Below, piece by piece: positions 1-8,783 of a stretch of 64,000 nt of DNA. The stretch is from Oscillospiraceae bacterium (GTDB taxonomy: Bacteria; Bacillota; Clostridia; Oscillospirales; SIG627), in NCBI GenBank assembly GCA_015065085.1, contig SVQW01000006.1:22450-86449 (forward strand), given 5' to 3'. The first letter of the stretch is position 1, and each line of letters begins with the position of its first letter. Position numbers and translations under genes: made by a program. The notes beneath the pieces were generated by a model. It was not told where the DNA came from and did not search any database. It was given only the letters and a program-made list of their open reading frames with translations.

Positions 1-956
1 ACTCTGTCCTTAAGATTTGTACAGGTTTTTGCGATTCTGTGACTGTACATTCCGTTGATAAATGCTGTGACAATATTGTCACCCACAAACTCTTTCCACT
101 CCTCGGGAATGGATTGAGTTCCTCCAACTATTCCCATTATGGAACCGACGGTTGCACCTGTGCAGTCGCTATCATCGCCGCAGTTAATCGCATAAAGAAC
201 GGAGTTTCTGAAATCGCCCTCGCCGTACAGAAGACCTATGGCAACAAAGCCCAGATTTCCGGGTGCCTGGAACCAGCCCAGATCCTTGTTGAATTCAACA
301 ACCTTTTCTCTTGTCTGGCTGTACTCAATGCCTTTATCGTAGCATTCCATAACCAGACGAACGGTCTGAGCAACTCTGCAATCCTCGGGTATCTTTTTGA
401 GTCCGTATTCTATAAGCTTTCTTATATTGCTTTCCACATAAGCGGCACTTTCTATTGTAGCGGTAAATATTTCCGCATATGTACCCTCGTTGAGACCGTG
501 GTCCACCATAGCATCCATAACAGCATATTTTACAGCCGTATCCACAACACCGGGACACAGAGAAGCCCAGATTTCACTGCGTATCCACGCTCCGTTAGAG
601 GTCTTCCATTTGTCGTTGTCTATCTCACCGCTCATAGGAGGCAAAAGTCCGATACGGAGATTGCTTTTGGCAATGCCGTATTCATTGCAGTGGGGAGGAA
701 TCCAGTCCATCCAGTATTCTGCAAGTGTTTTTGTGCTGAAATAAGCAGGAGTTACATCTTCGATTGCGGCAAGCCATACAAGCTGCAGATCCAAATCGTC
801 ATTGGGGTAATTCTGTCCTTTTGGTGTGGCAAAATCGGTGATATTCTGAAATGTTCTCTTTCCCTCGTAGGGCGCACCCAAAGTTCCGCCGATATTTTTT
901 CCCAACCAGCAGGCATGAAGCTTGTCAAGATATTTCTGTCTGTTCAATTTTATCAT
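1..956 (-). CDS. ADP-ribosylglycohydrolase family protein (partial, C-terminus off the left edge)
   Basis: Reading the minus strand from an ATG at 956 gives an open frame that runs off the left edge (318 codons visible). A GGAGG ribosome site lies just upstream. The start MIKLNRQKYLDKLHACWLGK, the segment NDDLDLQLVWL and the segment NCGDDSDCTGATVGS match the ADP-ribosylglycohydrolase (DraG/ARH) fold, whose acidic residues bind metal. The family removes ADP-ribose or related groups, but the substrate of these long Firmicutes versions is not known to me. It is clearly paralogous to the complete gene at 43836-45320, and the aligned N-terminal halves are very similar. It is divergent from an AraC-type regulator with a shared palindrome between them, so the regulator probably controls it. 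The family call is firm; the substrate is open. Confidence 0.85.
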   Translation of the reverse strand, partial: MIKLNRQKYLDKLHACWLGKNIGGTLGAPYEGKRTFQNITDFATPKGQNYPNDDLDLQLVWLAAIEDVTPAYFSTKTLAEYWMDWIPPHCNEYGIAKSNLRIGLLPPMSGEIDNDKWKTSNGAWIRSEIWASLCPGVVDTAVKYAVMDAMVDHGLNEGTYAEIFTATIESAAYVESNIRKLIEYGLKKIPEDCRVAQTVRLVMECYDKGIEYSQTREKVVEFNKDLGWFQAPGNLGFVAIGLLYGEGDFRNSVLYAINCGDDSDCTGATVGSIMGIVGGTQSIPEEWKEFVGDNIVTAFINGMYSHRIAKTCTNLKDR

Positions 957-990
957 TATTTTTACCTCCGTATTTAGGTTTTGCACTTGC

Positions 991-1015
991 ATTATATCAC
1001 AAATTCTGATATAAT
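991..1015. promoter_or_regulatory. Divergent operator-like palindrome with back-to-back -10 boxes
   Basis: ATTATATCA (991-999) and TGATATAAT (1007-1015) are perfect 9-base inverted arms with a 7-base spacer. Each arm contains a TATAAT box, one on each strand, so a protein bound here could control both the ADP-ribosylglycohydrolase gene and the araC-like gene. A further TATAAT lies at 1021-1026 on the plus strand. Regulation is inferred from position and symmetry. Confidence 0.45.
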
Positions 1016-1091
1016 AATAGTATAATCAAGGCTAAAATAGGTAAAATCGAATCACGAGGAGCTGATTGATACGTATCCCGAAAAACCCGAG

Positions 1092-1925
1092 GTGCAGAAA
1101 GGAAAGCATTACTGGTATGACGAGGACTGCTTCAAAGGCGGCGGATTTCATTATATCAACACCTATCTGCACAAAAACTATGATTTCAGAATGCATTCCC
1201 ATCAGTTCTATGAAATGAATATAATCGCGGGCGGCACCGGCAGGCATTATATAAATGAAACCTATGTTGAAGCAAAGGCAGGGGATGTTTTCATTATACC
1301 GCCCGGCACCTCCCACGGGTATTACAGTGACAAGAAAATAGACATATACCACATACTTATAAAATCCGATTTTATAAAGCACTATAAAGAGGAGCTGACA
1401 AGTATGCGCGAATTCGGTATTTTGTTTGATGTTGAGCCGACAGTGCGCTCAGTTTCCTCCAAAAAATGCAACCTTACACTGACATACGACGAACTGAATG
1501 TAGTAAAACTCCAGCTTTCCGCAATCCTTGCGGCAGAAAAAGAGGAAAGTTATGTGTATCAAAATGTCCTTTCACTCGCTTTTATCTGCGGATTATGCGA
1601 TGTTATGCGCAAAAAAATAACAGGTCAGAACTGCCATGGTGAGGGCTTTGAGCGTATTATAAGCGTAACCGAATATATCAAAAACAATCTGGACAGAGAT
1701 TTGTCACTTGAGAACATTTCAAGAAATTCCAATCTTTCCAAAGCCACACTCAACCGCCTTTTCAGAGAATATCTGAATGTATCGCCCATGAAATATGTTA
1801 TTGACTGCAGAAGTGCAAAGGCATACGAGCTGATTGCCGAAAACCGGCACACCAAAAGCGAAATCTCGCAAATGTGCGGATTTTATGACCTTTCGCATAT
1901 GAATAAATACATCAAACAGCTTTAA
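1092..1925 (+). CDS. AraC-family transcriptional regulator with N-terminal cupin
   Basis: The N-terminal half is a cupin sensor (HSHQFYEMNIIAGG, then AGDVFIIPPGTSHGY). The C-terminal part (from about residue 188) is a helix-turn-helix of the AraC/XylS type (NLSKATLNRLFREYLNVSPMKY). Such proteins usually sense a sugar or related ligand and act on a divergent gene, here the ADP-ribosylglycohydrolase. The start is uncertain. The frame is open back to a TAG at 1038, no ATG is available, GTG at 1092 has no clear ribosome site, and a GAGGAG at 1056-1061 abuts a CTG at 1062. The C-terminus stops after GFYDLSHMNKYIKQL, roughly ten residues earlier than usual for the second helix-turn-helix, which may be a recent frameshift or natural variation. 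A mobile element begins 34 bases after the stop. Confidence 0.8.
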   Translation: MQKGKHYWYDEDCFKGGGFHYINTYLHKNYDFRMHSHQFYEMNIIAGGTGRHYINETYVEAKAGDVFIIPPGTSHGYYSDKKIDIYHILIKSDFIKHYKEELTSMREFGILFDVEPTVRSVSSKKCNLTLTYDELNVVKLQLSAILAAEKEESYVYQNVLSLAFICGLCDVMRKKITGQNCHGEGFERIISVTEYIKNNLDRDLSLENISRNSNLSKATLNRLFREYLNVSPMKYVIDCRSAKAYELIAENRHTKSEISQMCGFYDLSHMNKYIKQL

Positions 1926-1931
1926 AAAAAC

Positions 1932-1959
1932 TAAGGAGCATCCTTGCGGATGCTCCTTT
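1932..1959. terminator. Terminator hairpin, left flanking copy of element A
   Basis: The stem is AGGAGCATCC / GGATGCTCCT around a TTGC loop. All 28 bases recur identically at 2192-2219 on the other side of the element. It was probably the terminator of the araC-like gene, or shared with the convergent SLH gene, before duplication. Confidence 0.7.
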
Positions 1960-2191
1960 CAGACTGTCGAGAAAGTCGTGATACCGCGACGGAAAAATAT
2001 ATTTAAAAAAGACGAAAATAAATCAAAGAACAAATTAACAGCAGGTGATACATCGAATATCACCTGCTGTTTTTCGCTTTTTGCCGCTTCAAGCCTTATC
2101 GTACCTTTGTACGCCGACAGGCTTAAATCGGCAAAATATCCCTGTCTTTTCGAAAGTCTTACAGTGTGTCGATAGGTTTATCGACACACTG
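1960..2191 (-). mobile_element. Terminator-flanked short mobile element, copy A (232 bp, reverse orientation)
   Basis: This is one of three related copies in the window (also 35824-36055 and 49711-49945). The outer ends form imperfect inverted repeats: CAGACTGTCGAGAAA at the left and, on the other strand, CAGTGTGTCGATAAA at the right. Inside are three stem-loops. One is the terminal hairpin with arms CAGTGTGTCGAT/ATCGACACACTG. One has AAGCCT/AGGCTT outside CGTAC/GTACG. One has AACAGCAGGTGATA pairing with TATCACCTGCTGTT. The element carries no transposase, and its 65-codon ORF is not kept in the other copies. Flanking 28-bp direct repeats are identical, which suggests a fairly recent insertion. 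It looks like a MITE mobilised in trans; the parent is not in the window. Confidence 0.8.
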
Positions 2192-2219
2192 TAAGGAGCA
2201 TCCTTGCGGATGCTCCTTT
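2192..2219. terminator. Terminator hairpin, right flanking copy of element A
   Basis: Identical to 1932-1959 and followed by TTTTTT on the plus strand. It lies between the element and the 3' end of the convergent SLH gene. Confidence 0.7.
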
Positions 2220-2227
2220 TTTGATTT

Positions 2228-5200
2228 TTATTCTATTGTTACAAATACGCCCTGACCGTTTTCGAGAGTCATGCTGAACACACCGTCAGTTGCGGTAAGT
2301 GCAACAGGCTCGCCCTTAACATAAGCGGTTGCGGTGGTGTAACCGTTAAGAGTGAAGGTGAAGTCAGCGGTTTTGTTCCAGGTAGGATCGTTCATGTTAA
2401 CAACGGTAAATGCCTTGCCGTTTGTGCCATCCTTCTTTTCGAAGCAGCCTACAAGCAGAGGACTTGTGGACTGAACGTTGATTGCGGGGAATTCAATTGC
2501 GCCGGACATTTCCAGATAAGGAGTCTTTTCGGTGCAGTTGAGGTTGAATGCGCCCAGATTCTTGTACTGGCAGTAAACATCGGAAAGCTTCTTAACTTCC
2601 ATGATGGTAGGCTGTGCGGCATAGTAGATATGAGTGGGAGTACCGTCTCTGTTAACCATACCGTATTCCTTGTAGCCCATACCGTCTACCCAATAATGCC
2701 AGTATACAAAGCCCTTACAACCGAAGGACAGCATGGAATATACCTGCCAACGGAAATCTGCTTCGGAAGGCTCACGCTTGGAAGCATTCCAGCCTACTGC
2801 CTGGATGTATGCCACAAAGTCCTTATTGTAGTCACGTGCCGCACGTGCGAAGATGTTGATGCTTTCAATATACTCAACATATGTGGGCTTGTTCTTATCG
2901 GAGTTGAGAGGATAAATATCAACAGACATTATCTTTGCATCGGAAAGGCTTGCCCAGGTAGCTACATGCTTGTAGTAAAGGTCGGGGTCGCCGTCGAAAT
3001 ATTCGATAGCTGCCGCACCTGCGCCCATCTTGAGCTGAGCTGCATTTGCGTACATAGGAAGCAGGTTTACATGGGGATGACGTCCGGTCTTTTCAAGGTA
3101 ACCGTTCGCGATTTCAGCAAGAGCAGGCATTCTGTCTGTGCCGGGCTCGTCTTCAACATATGTACCGGTGTAGCTGGGGTGGAGGTAGTATTCCGCGTCG
3201 CTGGAGTAGTCGCTGAGAATAGCCTTATCATCAAGGTAAACTTCGATACCGTTTGCATCTGCGAAGTTGAGTATCTTGTTACGTACATCACCGCTTGAGT
3301 TGGAGGGAGTTACAACCAACCAGTCAAGACCCAGCTCTGCAACATATCTCAGATATTCGTCATCAACCTGATTGGGGTCGAAGTTAGCCTTTGTACCAAC
3401 CTTAATACGGTCGCGCTTGAAGTAATCGGGAGAGTAAGCAGTGCTGATGTTAACACCCAGCATAGCCTTGATGAGACGTGTCATAACAGTTGCGGTTTCG
3501 CCTCTGGTGAGAAGTCCGGCAGGGTCAAAGGTATTGCCGGGCTTACCGTTTATAATACCATATGCACGTGCATTTTCAACAGCCGCCTTTTCAGCATCGG
3601 TAAGAGCCGCGGTATCTGCAAATGCGGGGTAGGTGTTCTTAATCATGCTGTAATCGCAATCATTGAGATAGTTGTTGATGAACTTAGCCATCTCAAGACG
3701 GGTGATGGAGTCCTCGGGACGGAATGCCGCCGCGTCGGTTACATCTGCATAGCCCTTTTCGATGGACCACTTGATGTAGGGGTCGTAGTACATACCTGTT
3801 GTGGTGCCGTCAGCTCCGCAAAGTCTGCCGAGTACGGTTACGAACATACCACGGGTCATGGAGTCATCGGGGCTGAATTCTGTTTCACTGGTTCCGCCGA
3901 ACAGCTTGCGCGCGGAGGTGTAATCGATATAATCCTTTGCCCAGTGGTTGGGAGTATCTACATATTCCTTGCCGCTGGTACCCAGGTAGTATTCTGCAGC
4001 ATGATTGGGAGAGAAGGTGATAAAGCCCTTGCCGTTTACATCCGAAAGAGTAACTATCTTCTCGGTTCCGTCTGCATCCTTGTACATTACAACATTACCG
4101 GTTGCAGTAGAATCTTTTACAAGGTAGTCTTCTTTGACGTAGCCTTCGGAAAGAGTTCCGCCGGGTACATAAGATACCTGTGATTTTTCACGGAAGGTGC
4201 TCATGCTGTCATAGTCTGCGGCAACCTGAACGGAAGCAAGGTAATCTCTTGCCGCCTGTTCGCTTTCAAAGAAGCCGATAGCCGCGATGTACATACCGCA
4301 CTCGGTAGTACTGGGGTTAACGGGGTCAAAACGCATAGTTTCAATAAGGCCGTTCCATGCTCCCTCAGTCTTTTCAATAATACGGGCATCAAGAACAACA
4401 TCATGCCACTTGCCGTCGTTTATGGTAGAGAACAGGAAGTCCGCCTTGGAGGTAAAATCGGGATATTCGCTGTTGGTCCAGAACAAAGCCGCGCCCTGAT
4501 TCTTTGCAACAGATCTGTACTTAAGAGCGAAGTAAGGATACTTCATAGCATGGAACTTTTTGTCGCCGGTCTTAACGGTCATCATGACGTCAGTACTGGT
4601 AGCCTGAACAAAGTACATGCCTGCTTCGAGGTGGGAAGCGCCTCCGCTTACAAACCACGCTTGGCGGTCTTCTTCATTTGCAAAGTTCCAGTAAGCATCA
4701 ACATCTTTAGCATTTTTGAGCGAATCTTCGGGCACGCCTACACCTTCTTCGAGCCACGCCTGTGCTTCTTCAGCGGTTTTAAAGAAGCCCATGCGTGAAA
4801 TTTCTATAGTAGTATTTTCGTTACTTGCGTTGATGGGGTCAAGACGTATGCTGTTAATGGTGCCTGCCCAGGTATCAGCATATTTTTCTTTTTCGCGCAG
4901 GTCGATGATGGTAATTCCCCATTCGCCGTCTTTATTGGCAACACCGAAAAGTGCATCGGCATCCGAGGTAAACTTGGGGAATGTTTCATTGGTCCAGAAA
5001 ATAGCTGCCTGATTGCTGTCAGCCTTTATCCTTGCCTTCATACCGAAGAAAGGATATTCAGCGGCGCTGAAGGGCTCTGCAATGGTGGTATTGATACGTA
5101 CGTCACCGGAGGTGGACTGAATGAAAAATGTACCTTCTTCGCCGACGGAGCTCTTACCACCGTTGGTAGTCCACATAGCCTGTGTGGTAGAGTTTGTCAT

Positions 5201-5824
5201 ATCAAATGTAATTGCCTTGACATTTGCAAGGTCAACATTACCGATATCCGGCACAACAATTTCTTCTTTTACCGGCTCTGCGTTAGCACCCTTTTCAAGG
5301 TATGCGGTTGCATCAGCTTCACTCTTAAAGAAGCCCATACGGGAAATAATAACAGTAGTATCCGTATCGCTTCCGTTGATCGGGTCTAAACGGAGAGAGG
5401 TGATATTTTCTGCCCAGCTTCCGTCATACTTTTCGACCTCACGAAGGTCAACAACGGTAATTGCCCAGGTTTCATCGATTATAAGGTCGAACAAAGCGTC
5501 AGCCTTATCGGTAAATCCGGGGTATGTAGTATTTGTCCAGAAGAGAGCCATCTGGGGCTTGGTTGCCTTTGCCTTGTACTTCATACCAAAGTACGGATAT
5601 TCAGCAGCGGCAAATTCCTTGTCTGCGAGTGTGGTCTTAATCTGCATGTCATTGTTGGTGGACTGCAGAAGATATGCTCCGCCGTCGGTAACGGCATAGC
5701 AACCGCCGGTAGACCACATGGCATTGTCTGCGGTAGTCATATCCCAGACAATTCCGTCGTCTGCAAAAGCGGTCATGGTGAAAGCAACCAAAACGATTGC
5801 CAACATCAAAAATAACTTTTTCAT
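2228..5824 (-). CDS. Large secreted S-layer homology protein with three repeated modules and a glycosidase-like C-terminal domain
   Basis: This 1198-residue protein begins with a Sec signal peptide (MKKLFLMLAIVLVAFTMTAFA). Residues about 25-560 hold three similar modules of roughly 170 residues, each with a W-x-G or W-T-N-G segment, a YPYFGMKY-like segment, FWTN and LRLDP. They are probably beta-sandwich carbohydrate-binding units. Three SLH motifs follow (NHWAKDYIDY, YYDPYIKWSIEKGYAD, YPAFADTAAL), which bind secondary cell-wall polymer. The C-terminal ~370 residues look like a TIM-barrel glycosidase (YVEDEPGTD, then VYWHYWVDGMGYKEYGMV); I could not assign a GH family. The SLH block lies between the modules and the barrel rather than at an end. 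The ATG has the site AGGAGGAGA. A likely cell-surface polysaccharide-degrading or -binding protein. Confidence 0.8.
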   Translation of the reverse strand: MKKLFLMLAIVLVAFTMTAFADDGIVWDMTTADNAMWSTGGCYAVTDGGAYLLQSTNNDMQIKTTLADKEFAAAEYPYFGMKYKAKATKPQMALFWTNTTYPGFTDKADALFDLIIDETWAITVVDLREVEKYDGSWAENITSLRLDPINGSDTDTTVIISRMGFFKSEADATAYLEKGANAEPVKEEIVVPDIGNVDLANVKAITFDMTNSTTQAMWTTNGGKSSVGEEGTFFIQSTSGDVRINTTIAEPFSAAEYPFFGMKARIKADSNQAAIFWTNETFPKFTSDADALFGVANKDGEWGITIIDLREKEKYADTWAGTINSIRLDPINASNENTTIEISRMGFFKTAEEAQAWLEEGVGVPEDSLKNAKDVDAYWNFANEEDRQAWFVSGGASHLEAGMYFVQATSTDVMMTVKTGDKKFHAMKYPYFALKYRSVAKNQGAALFWTNSEYPDFTSKADFLFSTINDGKWHDVVLDARIIEKTEGAWNGLIETMRFDPVNPSTTECGMYIAAIGFFESEQAARDYLASVQVAADYDSMSTFREKSQVSYVPGGTLSEGYVKEDYLVKDSTATGNVVMYKDADGTEKIVTLSDVNGKGFITFSPNHAAEYYLGTSGKEYVDTPNHWAKDYIDYTSARKLFGGTSETEFSPDDSMTRGMFVTVLGRLCGADGTTTGMYYDPYIKWSIEKGYADVTDAAAFRPEDSITRLEMAKFINNYLNDCDYSMIKNTYPAFADTAALTDAEKAAVENARAYGIINGKPGNTFDPAGLLTRGETATVMTRLIKAMLGVNISTAYSPDYFKRDRIKVGTKANFDPNQVDDEYLRYVAELGLDWLVVTPSNSSGDVRNKILNFADANGIEVYLDDKAILSDYSSDAEYYLHPSYTGTYVEDEPGTDRMPALAEIANGYLEKTGRHPHVNLLPMYANAAQLKMGAGAAAIEYFDGDPDLYYKHVATWASLSDAKIMSVDIYPLNSDKNKPTYVEYIESINIFARAARDYNKDFVAYIQAVGWNASKREPSEADFRWQVYSMLSFGCKGFVYWHYWVDGMGYKEYGMVNRDGTPTHIYYAAQPTIMEVKKLSDVYCQYKNLGAFNLNCTEKTPYLEMSGAIEFPAINVQSTSPLLVGCFEKKDGTNGKAFTVVNMNDPTWNKTADFTFTLNGYTTATAYVKGEPVALTATDGVFSMTLENGQGVFVTIE

Positions 5825-5858
5825 ATTCTCCTCCTTAAGAGTATAATTTGGTATCTAC

Positions 5859-5886
5859 ATTATACACAATTTTTTAAAAAAGTCAA
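5859..5886 (-). promoter_or_regulatory. Sigma-A promoter of the SLH/glycosidase gene
   Basis: On the minus strand, TTGACT (5886-5881) and TATAAT (5864-5859) are separated by 16 bases, about 35 bases before the start codon. Confidence 0.6.
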
Positions 5887-6012
5887 TATACCAGTTTATG
5901 TATACTACCATACATTAAAATATATGGCGGTCGTACAGACGTTCGCAGACGGTGTGCCGCACAGCGCACCGAATACGGCATATAATGTTGACTAAGGAGG
6001 TTATATATAATA

Positions 6013-6807
6013 ATGAACAATATTGTTTTAACAGCACTTGTGGCAACCTGCGGGACATGGTTTGTTACAGCGCTGGGCGCGGCAACCGTTATTTTCTGCA
6101 AAAAACCGCGTTACGGGCTTATGAATTTAATGCTGGGCTTTGCTTCCGGTGTAATGATAGCCGCATCCTTCTGGTCACTGTTACAGCCCGCCATTGAGCT
6201 TGCACGCAGGTCGGGAGAAATCCCGCCCTATCTTGTGGCGGCATCGGGATTTGTGTGCGGTGCGGTATTTATGTGGATTTCCGACAAAACCGTCACCTTC
6301 GCCGCCAAGCGAGCAAATGCGCAGCCCTCGGAGGGGTTCAACCGCATAGTAATGCTCATTCTTTCCATAACTTTACATAACATTCCGGAAGGTCTTGCGG
6401 TGGGTGTGGCATTCGGTGCTTTGCAAAGCGGTACATACACAACAGAAGAGCTAATGGGTGCAATAAGCGTTGCGGTAGGCATAGGGCTTCAGAACTTTCC
6501 GGAGGGTGCGGCGGTTTCGCTCCCGTTACGCAGAGAGGGCTACTCGCGGCGCAAATGTTTCTTCATGGGGCAGGCATCCGGTATGGTGGAGCCATTCGCG
6601 GGTGTTACGGGTGCTCTTCTTGTGGTGCACATGCAGGCAATTCTGCCTTTTGCTCTTTCCTTTGCGGCAGGTGCCATGATATTGGTGGCAGTTCATGAAT
6701 TGATTCCCGAGTGTCAGAAAAACCGCAAAGCGCACCCGTATTTTGCCACTATGGGCATAGTAAGCGGTTTTACGGTGATGATGGTACTGGATGTAATGCT
6801 GGGATGA
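6013..6807 (+). CDS. ZIP-family divalent metal transporter
   Basis: This 264-residue membrane protein has about eight hydrophobic segments. It carries the ZIP family signatures: LHNIPEGLAVGVAFG in one transmembrane helix and LQNFPEGAAVSLPL in another, where the His/Asn/Pro/Glu residues form the binuclear metal site. ZIP proteins bring zinc, and often iron or manganese, into the cytoplasm. The start follows AAGGAGG (5996-6002) at normal spacing. It stands alone, between the SLH gene promoter and htpG. Metal preference cannot be told from sequence. Confidence 0.9.
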   Translation: MNNIVLTALVATCGTWFVTALGAATVIFCKKPRYGLMNLMLGFASGVMIAASFWSLLQPAIELARRSGEIPPYLVAASGFVCGAVFMWISDKTVTFAAKRANAQPSEGFNRIVMLILSITLHNIPEGLAVGVAFGALQSGTYTTEELMGAISVAVGIGLQNFPEGAAVSLPLRREGYSRRKCFFMGQASGMVEPFAGVTGALLVVHMQAILPFALSFAAGAMILVAVHELIPECQKNRKAHPYFATMGIVSGFTVMMVLDVMLG

Positions 6808-6876
6808 TTTAAAAATTCGTTCGATTTAAGTTTTTCATAATAAACATTAATAAAATGTTCAAGAATAGTTGGTATA

Positions 6877-6910
6877 ATATAGTATTAATGCTATTATTAT
6901 ATTACTATAT
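6877..6910 (+). promoter_or_regulatory. AT-rich inverted repeat and -10 region upstream of htpG
   Basis: ATATAGTA (6877-6884) and TACTATAT (6903-6910) are perfect inverted arms directly after a TGGTATAAT extended -10 box (TATAAT at 6873-6878). No CIRCE-type repeat was found, so HrcA control is not supported. The arms could be a regulator site or simply AT-rich chance symmetry. Confidence 0.35.
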
Positions 6911-6935
6911 CTTTTGAACAGAAAGGAAGCTTGAA

Positions 6936-8783
6936 ATGGACAACAAATTTGAAAAAGGCGGAATTTCGGTACAAACCGAACATATATTTCCCATAATCAA
7001 AAGATGGCTTTATTCCGACAAGGAAATTTTTCTGCGTGAGCTGGTTTCCAATGCCAGTGACGCAATTACAAAATACCGCAGACTGGTTTCTCTCAATGAG
7101 GCAACAGACGACGGTGCTTCCCCTCGCATAGATGTTATCATCGACAAAGATAACAAAACCCTTACCGTTAAGGACAACGGTATCGGTATGTCCTCGGATG
7201 AAATCAAAAAGTACATCAACCAGATAGCTCTTTCGGGCGCACTTGAATTCATACAGAAATATGACGACGAAAAGAACGAGTCCGGCATCATCGGTCACTT
7301 CGGTCTGGGCTTTTATTCCGCTTTCATGGTGGCCGACACTGTGGATATAAAGACAAAATCCTTTGTGGAATCCGAAAAAGCGGCATTCTGGACCTGCAAC
7401 GAAGCAGGTGAGTTCAGCATGGGAGAAGGCGATAAGGCCGAACGCGGTACAGAGGTTATCCTGCATGTAAATGACGACGAAAAGGATTTTCTCGACACTG
7501 CAAAATTGCGCTCCATTCTGGACAAATACTGCTCCTTTATGCCCATTGAAATCTATTTCACAGAGGTTGGCAAAGAGCCCGAAAAGAACGAGGACGGAAC
7601 CGAAAAGCCCCTCTCCCCCATCAACGACACACAACCTCTTTGGCAAAAATCTCCCTCGGAATGCAAGGATGAGGACTACAAGGATTTTTACAAAAAGCTG
7701 TTCAATGACTACCGCGAACCGCTGTTCCAGGTGCACATAAACGCAGATTATCCCCTCAACTTCAAGGGTATAATCTACTTCCCCCGTCTTATGCACGAGT
7801 ATGAAAACTTAGAGGGGCAGATAAAGCTTTACTATAACCAGGTATTCGTTGCGGACAATATAAAGGAAGTAATTCCCGAGTATCTCATGATGCTCAAGGG
7901 TGTTCTGGACTGTCCCGAGTTGCCTCTCAACGTTTCCAGAAGCTACCTGCAGAATAACGGATATGTCTCCAAAATATCCGCTCACATCATAAAGAAAATT
8001 GCCGACAAGCTAAACTCCCTGTTCAACACGGAGCGCGAGAACTATGAAAGCTTCTGGGATGACATAAAGCCCTTTATTGAATACGGCTGTATGCGTGACA
8101 AAAAATTCTTCGACCGCGTAAAGGACATTATCCTTTTCAAGACCACCGATGGCAAATATGTTACACGTGCGGAGTATGCCGAAGGCAAAATCAAAGACAA
8201 AATCTATTATGCTACCGACGCTGTTCAGCAGAACAGATATATCGAGCTTCTCAAGAGTCAGGACATTACCGTTGTTATGCTCAATGCCATGATAGACCAG
8301 CAGTTTATTTCTTTCCTGGAAAAGGAAGCGGAAATGAAGTTCGTGCGTGTTGACTCCGACATGGACGACGCTCTCAAGAGCGAAAACGACGTTACCGAAA
8401 ACGAAATTCTGAAGGATTTCTTCAAAGAAGCTCTTGATAAAAAGGATATGGAAGTCAAGTGCGAAATGCTCAAGGATGAAAATATCCCTGCGGTAATTCT
8501 GCTTTCAGAACAGCAAAGACGTTTTGCGGATATGATGAAGATGTATTCCAGAAACGACATCGGCATGCCTCCCATGCCAACCGATGAAAAGCTTGTCATC
8601 AACATGGCAAGCTCGCTTATAAAGAAAGTTGAGAGCATGATTGCCTCTGCCGACGGCAAGGAAAAGGCGGCTAAAATAGCAAAGCAGATATACATGCTTG
8701 CCGTAATATCCCAGCGCTCGCTGACAGTTGAGGAAATGAACGACTTCATCAGCAGCTCTCAGGATATACTTCTCAATTCATGA
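6936..8783 (+). CDS. htpG: Molecular chaperone HtpG (Hsp90)
   Basis: This 615-residue protein has normal family length. The N-terminal GHKL ATPase domain shows ELVSNASDAITKYRRL, DNGIGMSSDEI and GHFGLGFYSAFMVAD, the three ATP-binding blocks of Hsp90. The middle domain contains the expected segment RGIIYFPR-like (KGIIYFPRLMHEYE) and LPLNVSRSYLQ, and the C-terminal dimerisation region follows. HtpG helps fold and remodel client proteins in the cytoplasm. A GAAAGGAAGC ribosome site precedes the ATG. The stop overlaps the mnmE start by four bases (ATGA), so the two are translationally coupled, an unusual pairing of a chaperone with tRNA modification. Confidence 0.97.
   Translation: MDNKFEKGGISVQTEHIFPIIKRWLYSDKEIFLRELVSNASDAITKYRRLVSLNEATDDGASPRIDVIIDKDNKTLTVKDNGIGMSSDEIKKYINQIALSGALEFIQKYDDEKNESGIIGHFGLGFYSAFMVADTVDIKTKSFVESEKAAFWTCNEAGEFSMGEGDKAERGTEVILHVNDDEKDFLDTAKLRSILDKYCSFMPIEIYFTEVGKEPEKNEDGTEKPLSPINDTQPLWQKSPSECKDEDYKDFYKKLFNDYREPLFQVHINADYPLNFKGIIYFPRLMHEYENLEGQIKLYYNQVFVADNIKEVIPEYLMMLKGVLDCPELPLNVSRSYLQNNGYVSKISAHIIKKIADKLNSLFNTERENYESFWDDIKPFIEYGCMRDKKFFDRVKDIILFKTTDGKYVTRAEYAEGKIKDKIYYATDAVQQNRYIELLKSQDITVVMLNAMIDQQFISFLEKEAEMKFVRVDSDMDDALKSENDVTENEILKDFFKEALDKKDMEVKCEMLKDENIPAVILLSEQQRRFADMMKMYSRNDIGMPPMPTDEKLVINMASSLIKKVESMIASADGKEKAAKIAKQIYMLAVISQRSLTVEEMNDFISSSQDILLNS

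Noticed and set aside
1923..1960. Truncation of the AraC-like gene by the mobile element
   Set aside because: The stop codon lies before the duplicated terminator, so the insertion did not cut the gene; the short end must have another cause.
1978..2175. A 65-codon ORF in element A and a 67-codon ORF in copy B
   Set aside because: They are on opposite strands relative to the element, encode different sequences and are broken in copy C, so the element probably has no gene.
2630..3298. Plus-strand frames inside the SLH gene
   Set aside because: They are antisense shadows of the large minus-strand gene.
6808..6935. A CIRCE (HrcA) site before htpG
   Set aside because: No TTAGCACTC-type repeat was found in the leader.
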